From Candidatus Kerfeldbacteria bacterium (GTDB lineage: Bacteria > Patescibacteriota > Patescibacteriia > Veblenbacterales > UBA10138), in NCBI GenBank assembly GCA_016217875.1, contig JACRFN010000106.1:1-10437 (forward strand): a stretch of 10,437 bases of DNA, written 5' to 3'. Position numbers and translations under genes: made by a program. Below are positions 5,032 to 10,437 of the stretch, one piece after another (within the stretch, counting starts at the first letter, position 1; the number at the start of each line of letters is the position of its first letter). The notes under the pieces were generated by a model, which saw nothing but the letters and a program-made list of their open reading frames with translations, was not told the origin of the DNA and made no database searches.

Positions 5032-6789
5032 TTAAGATTTAGCCAAGTATTCAGTTATCGCTTGGGCTCGCCTTAGGCCGATGATTTGAGCCAATTTAGC
5101 TAAGGGTGTCTGTTGAATATTATCTAAAGAGCCAAAAGACGCCTTGAGTTTACGTTTTAACACCGGTCCAACCCCGGGCAGTTTATCCCAGGCCGAGACA
5201 ATGTTGGTTTGTCGATGGCGCCTCCGGTAGGCAGTGATACCGAAACGATGCGCTTCATTGCGCAGTTCTTGTAACAGCAATAAGGCGGGTGAGTTGACCG
5301 GTAGTTGGAGAGGTTCAGCTCTGCCAGGCAGGTATAGCCATTCTTGACGCTTAGCTAGAGTTGCCAATGGTATAGAAATACCTTGCTGGGTCAGGGCTTT
5401 TAAGACTACCGACAACTGCCCCCGACCACCGTCGAGTAACACTAAATCTGGCTTAGGCCAGGCGGAGTTTTTAGTCAGGCGGCGAACTAAGACCTCGGCC
5501 AGCATGGCTACATCGTTGGGAGTATTAAATCCGTGGATGTTGAAGCGGCGGTAAGCTCGAGGCTCTGGTAAACCGTTAATTAGTACTACCATCGCCCCGA
5601 CCGCTGCTTGTCCTTGTATGTTAGAGATGTCGTAACCTTCTATGCGGTGTGGTTCGGTTTTGAGCTGGAGCAGGTTTTTAAGTTGTTTCAGACCCAATTG
5701 GGCGCGCTCAGTGCGGCGCTCCCATGAGACTGCGCTGTTAGTCAAGTGGTTTAGGGCAGTGGTGGTAGCTAATTTGGCCAAAGCGTTTTTTTTGCCCCGT
5801 TGCGCCCAAATGATTTTCACTCCGGCCAGCCGTTTATTTTTTAGGGCTAGTGACAGGTAAGCCGACTTAGGCCTATCGGTTGCTTGCGGATAATATTGCT
5901 CCATAAAGGCTTGTATGATTTCACCGTCATTTAAATCATGCACTTGATCCAGCAGAAATCTTTCAGTGTCGAGCAATATACCTCGCCGTATTATTAAGCG
6001 GCTGACGGCCGCGGCCTTAGATTCACGCGCCAGGCCCAAGACATCGTAACTTTGTCGGCTGAGGTCAACGACGCTTTGTTTGGCGGTTAGACGTTTTAAT
6101 GATTGTTGGCGATCACGCAGTTTGGCTGCCAGTTCAAATTGTCGCCTGTCTGCGGCCTGCTCCATTTGTCCATTTATTTCCTTAAGCAGTTTGTCGGTCT
6201 GTCCTTTGAGTAGGCGTTCCAGTTGCTGCAAGGCATAGTTATAGCGACGCCGACTGCCCGGCCCGAAATCGTGTCCCAGGCAACGTCCGAGGCTGCTGGC
6301 AAAACAAGGGCGGGCGGGCGGATTAGGACAGGTTTTAAGCCCGAACAGCTTTTTCAGAAGATGAAATGAAGAGCGGGCGGCGCTGGCTTGGGGATAGGGG
6401 CCGAAATAACGTACCCCGGCTTTGATTGGACGACGCTCCAAGGTAACGCTGGGGTAGGGCTGGTGGTAGTCGATGGCCAAGTAAAGCCAATTCTTATCGT
6501 CTTTCAGTATTATGTTATAGGGCGGCTGATGCTGCCTGATCAGGTTGCCTTCCAACAGTAGGGCTTCAGTTTCGTTGCTGACCGTAGTTACGCTGAGGTG
6601 ATGTATTTTTTCTATCATGACCTGTTTGCTCGGGCTTAAATCAGCTTTATGCCTGAAGTATGAGTTGATTCGTGTTCGGAGACTTTTGGCTTTGCCGACG
6701 TAGAGTAGTTTTTCTTGTATATCAAAAAATTGATAAACGCCCGGTTGCTCGGGCAGGTTTCGTAATTGGCGTTTTAACACCGTGTTCAT
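5032..6789 (-). CDS. uvrC: UvrABC excinuclease subunit C, 585 aa
   Basis: UvrC makes both incisions in nucleotide excision repair after UvrA-UvrB have marked the lesion; it is cytoplasmic. Visible domains are the GIY-YIG nuclease (PGVYQF at 16-21, LYVGKAKSLRTR at 29-40, Glu80 in EALLLEGNLI) for 3' incision, a UVR UvrB-binding motif (about 203-235), the RNase H-like 5'-incision domain with Asp387 (GYDIS), Asp453 (LLDGG) and His514 (EAHRF), and C-terminal helix-hairpin-helix repeats (LPGVGPVLKRKL onward). Length is normal. The cysteine cluster that binds an iron-sulphur cluster in E. coli UvrC keeps Cys154, Cys162 and Cys170, but the fourth position is Asp174. ATG 6789 lies only 8 nt from the -10 box, so the mRNA is probably leaderless. 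It is divergent from the 73-codon gene and uvrA. Confidence 0.97.
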   Translation of the reverse strand: MNTVLKRQLRNLPEQPGVYQFFDIQEKLLYVGKAKSLRTRINSYFRHKADLSPSKQVMIEKIHHLSVTTVSNETEALLLEGNLIRQHQPPYNIILKDDKNWLYLAIDYHQPYPSVTLERRPIKAGVRYFGPYPQASAARSSFHLLKKLFGLKTCPNPPARPCFASSLGRCLGHDFGPGSRRRYNYALQQLERLLKGQTDKLLKEINGQMEQAADRRQFELAAKLRDRQQSLKRLTAKQSVVDLSRQSYDVLGLARESKAAAVSRLIIRRGILLDTERFLLDQVHDLNDGEIIQAFMEQYYPQATDRPKSAYLSLALKNKRLAGVKIIWAQRGKKNALAKLATTTALNHLTNSAVSWERRTERAQLGLKQLKNLLQLKTEPHRIEGYDISNIQGQAAVGAMVVLINGLPEPRAYRRFNIHGFNTPNDVAMLAEVLVRRLTKNSAWPKPDLVLLDGGRGQLSVVLKALTQQGISIPLATLAKRQEWLYLPGRAEPLQLPVNSPALLLLQELRNEAHRFGITAYRRRHRQTNIVSAWDKLPGVGPVLKRKLKASFGSLDNIQQTPLAKLAQIIGLRRAQAITEYLAKS

Positions 6790-6797
6790 ACAACGCT

Positions 6798-6827
6798 AGT
6801 ATACGCTCTATCTTGACGCTCAGCCAA
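6798..6827 (-). promoter_or_regulatory. Promoter of uvrC, giving a leaderless start
   Basis: On the minus strand TTGGCT (6827-6822), an 18-bp spacer and TATACT (6803-6798) are followed after only 8 nt by the uvrC ATG at 6789. A normal start distance places the first transcribed base at or within two bases of the ATG. No SD exists in the gap (AGCGTTGT). Confidence 0.7.
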
Positions 6828-6841
6828 GGCTGAAGTAGAGT
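6813..6841 (+). promoter_or_regulatory. Promoter of the 73-codon gene
   Basis: TTGACG (6813-6818), a 17-bp spacer and TAGAGT (6836-6841) face away from the uvrC promoter and overlap it. The expected start near 6848 gives an A-rich leader of about 46 nt. Confidence 0.6.
6820..6833. promoter_or_regulatory. Palindrome between divergent promoters, candidate operator
   Basis: TCAGCC-AA-GGCTGA is a perfect 6-bp inverted repeat with a 2-bp centre. It covers the uvrC -35 box and sits in the spacer of the opposing promoter, so a dimeric regulator bound here could affect both. It does not match the E. coli or B. subtilis LexA box. Confidence 0.4.
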
Positions 6842-6893
6842 GCTTATAAAGCAAAAACAAGTCCAAAAAAATAAACAAAAAGGAGTCCTTCCC

Positions 6894-7115
6894 GTGACAA
6901 CACAACCGGATGACATCAATGACATTAAGGCTAAGCAGCTAGCTGGCCTTATCCGTCGTTGTAAGGCAGCTGGTGGAGATGGTCTCATTCGCAATGGCCT
7001 ACCGTCAGCCGATGAACTTCAGACCTTTTCACACATTGAAGACCGTGAAGTTGCTGTACAGTTGGCCTTGCAGCAGCGAGAGCAAAAGTTTCCACCCCCC
7101 AATAAGCACCAGTAG
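6894..7115 (+). CDS. Small uncharacterised soluble protein, 73 aa
   Basis: I do not recognise the family. GTG 6894 is chosen because AAAAAGGAG (6877-6885) lies 8 nt upstream; an in-frame ATG at 6840 would start before the predicted transcription start. The protein has no membrane segment and no cysteine pair (a single Cys23). It has a helix-prone middle, KAAGGDGLIRNGLPSADEL (24-42), an acidic stretch IEDRE (48-52), a Gln-rich helix (56-65) and a Pro-rich basic tail ending KFPPPNKHQ. It has its own promoter, strong SD and a perfect-stem intrinsic terminator (7142-7169), so it is an independent unit placed between divergent uvrC and uvrA. That position hints at a link to DNA repair, but nothing in the sequence shows one. 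Being a gene is likely; function is unknown. Confidence 0.75.
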   Translation: MTTQPDDINDIKAKQLAGLIRRCKAAGGDGLIRNGLPSADELQTFSHIEDREVAVQLALQQREQKFPPPNKHQ

Positions 7116-7141
7116 CTAAAGATATCACCCCCCGTTTAGTC

Positions 7142-7169
7142 AGGATGACCACCAGTCATCCTCTTTTTT
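7142..7169 (+). terminator. Intrinsic terminator of the 73-codon gene
   Basis: AGGATGAC, loop CACCA and GTCATCCT form a perfect 8-bp stem, followed by C and six T residues. It ends 10 bp before the uvrA -35 box, so it insulates uvrA from the small gene. Confidence 0.93.
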
Positions 7170-7179
7170 ACCCTAACTC

Positions 7180-7208
7180 TTGACCCAACTTGACAGACAG
7201 GGTATACT
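7180..7208 (+). promoter_or_regulatory. Promoter of uvrA
   Basis: TTGACC (7180-7185), a 17-bp spacer and TATACT (7203-7208) form a strong promoter. A GGAGG (7209-7213) directly abuts the -10 box, 8 nt before the GTG at 7222. Transcription from this promoter would begin near 7215, after the GGAGG, leaving a leader of about 7 nt. Confidence 0.8.
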
Positions 7209-7221
7209 GGAGGCCACTTTT

Positions 7222-10137
7222 GTGCGTATGCCAACTTCAGCGTCAAAAAAAATCAATCCACCCAAGCCGCGACTAGCCGGTTCTGTTAGGGCCGAGAGCA
7301 TAGTGATACGCGGCGCTCGGGTGCATAACCTCAAAAATATCTCCTTGGCCATACCGCGGCATAAACTGGTGGTCATTACCGGCCTTTCCGGTTCGGGTAA
7401 GTCTTCTTTGGCTTTTGATACCATTTATGCCGAGGGTCAGCGGCGTTACATCGAGTCGTTATCAGCTTACGCCCGGCAGTTTTTGGGCATGATGGACAAG
7501 CCTGACGTTGATCAGATTGATGGCCTGTCGCCGGCTATTTCCATAGATCAACGGTCTACTTCGCACAACCCACGGTCCACTGTGGGCACGGTCACTGAGA
7601 TTTACGACTACTTAAGATTGCTCTACGCCCGCGTGGGCGTGCCGCATTGCCCAACCTGCGGCCGTGAGGTGGCTAGACAGTCAGTTGACCAGATTATTGG
7701 CCGCCTGCAAAGGTTATCACTGGGAACGCAACTGTCTTTATTGGCACCGGTGGTGCGCGATCAAAAAGGTGAGCACAAACACACCGTAGCCGAGCTCAAG
7801 AAAGCCGGTTATGTACGTCTGCGTTTTGACGGCAAGCTTATTTCGGTAGAAGAGGCAGAAGATATGGTAGTTGATAAACAGAAACGTCACACCGTGGAAG
7901 TGGTGGTGGATAGGCTGAGCATCTCCCGCGATCCCGATGACGTTACTCGTTTGGCCGACTCCTTGGAAACAGCGCTTGATTTGGGTGATGGCCTGGTTAA
8001 GATTCTCTTGCCGGATAAGGGCGAGGAACTACTATTCAGTGAGCATTTTTCTTGCCCTCATTGTCAGGTTGATTTGCCCAATATCGAGCCCAGGAGTTTC
8101 TCTTTTAATTCGCCTCACGGCGCTTGCCCGACCTGTACTGGTTTGGGTACCAGATTGGAAGTTGATCCCGATTTGGTCATTCCTAACAGGCGTCTGACTA
8201 TTTCGCAGGGAGCTATACGCCCCTGGTCACGTACTTCAGCCAATCAAACTTGGTACTATCGGGTTTTGGAGGCCGTGGCGCACGAACATAACTTCTCCCT
8301 TGATCTGCCAGTGGCCAAACTTACACCGGCCCAGCTTAAAATTGTGCTTTATGGCACGGGTGAGAGGTCTTATAATGTCAACGCTGGGAGCGCCAGTTTA
8401 GGCAAGGTACGGGAGTTTTACACTACTTTTGAGGGGGTTATTCCCAACTTGGAGCGCCGTTACAAGGAGACCGAGTCTGATTACATGCGAGGTGAGATTG
8501 AGCGCTATATGCGCATTTGGCCTTGCCCCACTTGTCAGGGTAAGAGGCTTAAGCCCGAAGTATTGGCGGTGACGGTGGTCGGTCGAGGCGTAGCTGACCT
8601 GGTGGCCATGTCTGTGGCTCAGGCTAAGGTTTTTTTCGCTGACTTGGAGTCGAAAAAGCTATTGTCAGAACGAGATTTTAAGATAGCCCGCCAGATAACC
8701 AAAGAGATTCGTGAACGTTTGTCTTTTTTGTCTGATGTGGGTTTGGATTATTTGACGCTTGACCGCGCCGCCGCCACCTTGTCGGGCGGCGAAGCGCAAC
8801 GTATTCGTTTGGCTACACAGATAGGCTCTTCGCTGGTGGGGGTTATTTACATCTTGGACGAGCCCTCCATTGGTTTGCATCAGCGAGACAATAATAAGCT
8901 TATTGTCACCCTCAAACGTCTACGCGATTTGGGCAATACTGTCATAGTGGTTGAGCACGATCGTGAAACCATGCTGGCAGCCGATCAGCTCATTGATATC
9001 GGTCCAGGCGCTGGTAAGCACGGCGGTGAAATTGTAGCCCAGGGCACCCCCCAACAAGTGGCGGCTGTTAGGGGTTCCCTCACTGGTCAGTATTTAGTGG
9101 GTAAGCTTAGTGTGGCTGCACCCACTAACTCACGGCCGGGCAATGGTAAGGCCATTTCTATCCAAGGAGCGCAGGAATTCAATTTAAAAAACATTAACGT
9201 GACCATTCCTTTGGGTAGGTTGGTTTGCATTACGGGCGTTTCCGGTTCGGGCAAGAGTACCCTGATGACTGAGATTTTAGCCAAGGCCCTGGCCCAGCAT
9301 TTTTATGGTGCTAAGGATCTGCCGGGCAAGCATAAGTCCATTGCCGGATTGGAGCATATTGATAAAGTGATAGATATTGACCAGAGTCCTATCGGCCGCA
9401 CTCCGCGGAGTAATCCGGCCACTTATACCGGAGTGTTTACCTCCATCCGCGACCTTTTTTCGCAGTTGCCCGAAGCTAAGATTCGCGGCTACGACCCAGG
9501 TCGATTCTCTTTTAACGTCAAAGGCGGCCGTTGTGAGGCTTGTGAAGGCGACGGTTTGGTGCGCATTGAAATGCATTTCTTGCCTGATGTTTACGTGGAG
9601 TGCGAAGAGTGTCATGGCAAGCGTTATAATCAGCAGGCCTTGGAAATCCATTATAAGAGCCAGAACATCGCTGATGTGTTAGAGATGACAGCCGAGGAAG
9701 CCATGCATTTTTTTGAGAATGTACCGGCCATACATGATAAGCTTAAGGTGTTGTTTGAAGTTGGTTTGGGTTATATACATTTGGGACAAAGCGCCACTAC
9801 TTTGTCGGGCGGTGAAGCTCAGCGTATTAAACTGGCCACTGAATTATCCCGCCGTTCCACTGGCCGTACGCTTTATATTCTGGACGAGCCAACCACTGGT
9901 TTGCATTTTGATGATGTTAAGCGTTTACTTCATGTGTTAAATGAATTAGTGGACAGGGGCAATACAGTGCTGGTAATTGAACACAACTTGGATGTGATTA
10001 AGTGCGCTGACTGGATTATTGATTTAGGGCCAGAGGGTGGAGACAAGGGCGGCGAGTTGGTGGCAGCTGGTACGCCCAAAGAGATTATCAAGGCAAAGCG
10101 TAGCTACACCGGCCAGTGGCTGAAGAAGGTTTTGTAG
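7222..10137 (+). CDS. uvrA: UvrABC excinuclease subunit A (ATPase), 971 aa from GTG
   Basis: UvrA is the dimeric DNA-damage-scanning ATPase that loads UvrB in nucleotide excision repair. Numbering from GTG 7222, the first ABC module has Walker A GLSGSGKSS (54-62), a zinc module C278-x2-C281-x20-C302-x2-C305, signature LSGGEAQR (from 520) and Walker B ILDEPS. The second has GVSGSGKST (from 672), the DNA-binding zinc finger C771-x2-C774-x19-C794-x2-C797, signature LSGGEAQR (from 861) and ILDEPTTGLH. All catalytic motifs are intact and the length is normal. GTG 7222 is preferred for its GGAGG at 8-nt spacing; ATG 7228 (MPTSA) is the alternative. Longer starts such as TTG 7180 lie inside the promoter and are excluded. 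It ends TAG followed by TGA. It faces a minus-strand gene 87 bp downstream, and no clear plus-strand terminator is visible. Confidence 0.97.
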   Translation: MRMPTSASKKINPPKPRLAGSVRAESIVIRGARVHNLKNISLAIPRHKLVVITGLSGSGKSSLAFDTIYAEGQRRYIESLSAYARQFLGMMDKPDVDQIDGLSPAISIDQRSTSHNPRSTVGTVTEIYDYLRLLYARVGVPHCPTCGREVARQSVDQIIGRLQRLSLGTQLSLLAPVVRDQKGEHKHTVAELKKAGYVRLRFDGKLISVEEAEDMVVDKQKRHTVEVVVDRLSISRDPDDVTRLADSLETALDLGDGLVKILLPDKGEELLFSEHFSCPHCQVDLPNIEPRSFSFNSPHGACPTCTGLGTRLEVDPDLVIPNRRLTISQGAIRPWSRTSANQTWYYRVLEAVAHEHNFSLDLPVAKLTPAQLKIVLYGTGERSYNVNAGSASLGKVREFYTTFEGVIPNLERRYKETESDYMRGEIERYMRIWPCPTCQGKRLKPEVLAVTVVGRGVADLVAMSVAQAKVFFADLESKKLLSERDFKIARQITKEIRERLSFLSDVGLDYLTLDRAAATLSGGEAQRIRLATQIGSSLVGVIYILDEPSIGLHQRDNNKLIVTLKRLRDLGNTVIVVEHDRETMLAADQLIDIGPGAGKHGGEIVAQGTPQQVAAVRGSLTGQYLVGKLSVAAPTNSRPGNGKAISIQGAQEFNLKNINVTIPLGRLVCITGVSGSGKSTLMTEILAKALAQHFYGAKDLPGKHKSIAGLEHIDKVIDIDQSPIGRTPRSNPATYTGVFTSIRDLFSQLPEAKIRGYDPGRFSFNVKGGRCEACEGDGLVRIEMHFLPDVYVECEECHGKRYNQQALEIHYKSQNIADVLEMTAEEAMHFFENVPAIHDKLKVLFEVGLGYIHLGQSATTLSGGEAQRIKLATELSRRSTGRTLYILDEPTTGLHFDDVKRLLHVLNELVDRGNTVLVIEHNLDVIKCADWIIDLGPEGGDKGGELVAAGTPKEIIKAKRSYTGQWLKKVL

Positions 10138-10170
10138 TGACATAGTCCAATTTTGACAACCGGACTTAAT

Positions 10171-10204
10171 AAAAAAGAACCAGCCAAGCGGCGCTTGACT
10201 GGTT
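10171..10204 (-). terminator. Intrinsic terminator of the right-edge gene
   Basis: The minus strand reads AACCAGTCAAGC, loop GCC, GCTTGGCTGGTT, then C and six T residues. In the minus-strand RNA this is a continuous 12-bp stem including one U-G wobble; on the plus strand the same position is a C/A mismatch and no T-run follows. The orientation is therefore clear. It may also slow uvrA transcripts from the other side. Confidence 0.9.
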
Positions 10205-10230
10205 TCGTGATTGTTGGTTGAGAATCACGA
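10205..10230 (-). repeat. Hairpin containing the stop codon of the right-edge gene
   Basis: TCGTGATT (10205-10212) and AATCACGA (10223-10230) form a perfect 8-bp inverted repeat with a 10-nt loop. The TGA stop (10227-10225) lies in the stem, and the hairpin abuts the terminator stem with no gap, so the two helices could stack in the transcript. Confidence 0.6.
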
Positions 10231-10437
10231 TAGTTCTGCGAGATGTGCTCCAAGTTCCTGGAGTGGCTGAAGGAGCTTTTGTCGATCTTGGGGAGAAAGC
10301 TCTTCTGGCGTCAAGAAGTAGCGTTTGATTGTTCCGAACGAGCCAGGAACGCTGACAACGGCTTTTTCCCACCAGGCGGTGAGAAACCAGACCTGAGGTG
10401 CGCCTTGAGCGTATTGTACCAGGTGCCAGCCGCACCC
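10225..10437 (-). CDS. C-terminal 70 codons of an unrecognised protein (partial at window edge)
   Basis: The minus-strand frame is open from the window edge to TGA at 10227-10225. It reads as a protein, with segments GCGWHLVQYAQGAPQVWFL (1-19), TAWWEKAVVSVPGSFG (20-35), KRYFLTPEELSPQDRQ (38-53) and a final amphipathic helix ending HLAELS. I do not recognise the family. The fragment is soluble-looking, Trp/Tyr-rich in its first half and helical at its end. Support for coding comes from the stop codon lying directly in front of a strong minus-strand terminator and from sensible residue composition; the other open minus-strand frame here runs through the terminator. It converges on uvrA. The N-terminus and start are outside the window. 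Confidence 0.7.
   Translation of the reverse strand, partial: GCGWHLVQYAQGAPQVWFLTAWWEKAVVSVPGSFGTIKRYFLTPEELSPQDRQKLLQPLQELGAHLAELS

Noticed and set aside
6840..6893. ATG 6840 as the start of the 73-codon gene
   Set aside because: It precedes the predicted transcription start and lacks an SD, whereas GTG 6894 has AAAAAGGAG at ideal spacing.
7190..7218. Second TTGACA (7190-7195) as the uvrA -35 box
   Set aside because: It is only 7 bp from TATACT, and 17 bp downstream there is no -10-like sequence; TTGACC at 7180 has perfect spacing.
7180..7221. Upstream TTG start for uvrA at 7180
   Set aside because: It lies within the -35 box of the uvrA promoter, so it would not be transcribed from that promoter.
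6790..7221. SOS (LexA) boxes in front of uvrC and uvrA
   Set aside because: Neither CTGT-N8-ACAG nor GAAC-N4-GTTC is present; the palindrome at 6820 is of a different type.
10166..10435. 89-codon minus-strand open frame at the right edge
   Set aside because: It reads straight through the strong terminator stem and has an Arg/Ser-rich composition typical of an out-of-frame reading; the neighbouring frame ending at 10225 looks like the real gene.
1..10437. CRISPR array, transposase or complete mobile element
   Set aside because: No regular direct repeats with spacers and no recombinase or transposase motifs were seen; only the short tRNA-end copies hint at past integration.

Overview
The window looks like a chromosomal segment of a Candidate Phyla Radiation (Patescibacteria, probably Parcubacteria-like) bacterium. 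This is an inference from the divergent but recognisable RNase J, an orphan family-5 solute-binding protein with a long pre-membrane N-terminus beside secG, compact single-gene layout, and start sites with weak or no Shine-Dalgarno (SD) sequence. Base composition is near 50% GC by eye. UGA is read as stop, so this is not a code-25 lineage.

Layout. On the minus strand, read right to left, lie uvrC (5032-6789), a previously uncalled 47-codon gene with its own promoter and terminator (4798-4941), secG (4337-4552), the solute-binding protein (2488-4272), tRNA-Leu(CAG) (2373-2459), about 460 bp of GC-rich, hairpin-dense non-coding DNA carrying two partial copies of the tRNA-Leu 3' end, and rnj (70-1908). 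On the plus strand, divergent from uvrC, lie a small 73-codon gene with its own promoter, SD and intrinsic terminator (6894-7115) and then uvrA (7222-10137). At the right edge the C-terminal 70 codons of an unrecognised minus-strand gene converge on uvrA and end at a strong intrinsic terminator.

Function. uvrA and uvrC provide the damage-recognition ATPase and the dual-incision nuclease of nucleotide excision repair; uvrB is not in this window. secG and the solute-binding protein are membrane or export functions and probably form one transcription unit started by a good sigma70-type promoter (TTGACA-N17-TACACT). RNase J and tRNA-Leu belong to RNA metabolism and translation.

Most unusual points: (1) a complete, isolated transcription unit for a membrane/secreted peptide with ten Lys/Arg and no acidic residues; (2) a tRNA-Leu precursor whose leader and trailer can pair over 15 bp, burying the encoded CCA; (3) repeated tRNA 3'-end fragments that look like integration-site scars or a tRNA-derived repeat; (4) an RNase J that keeps the HxHxDH motor but has Tyr where the beta-CASP motif-C metal-binding His should be; (5) overlapping divergent promoters sharing a 14-bp palindrome, with an apparently leaderless uvrC; (6) an orphan 73-aa gene insulated between uvrC and uvrA.
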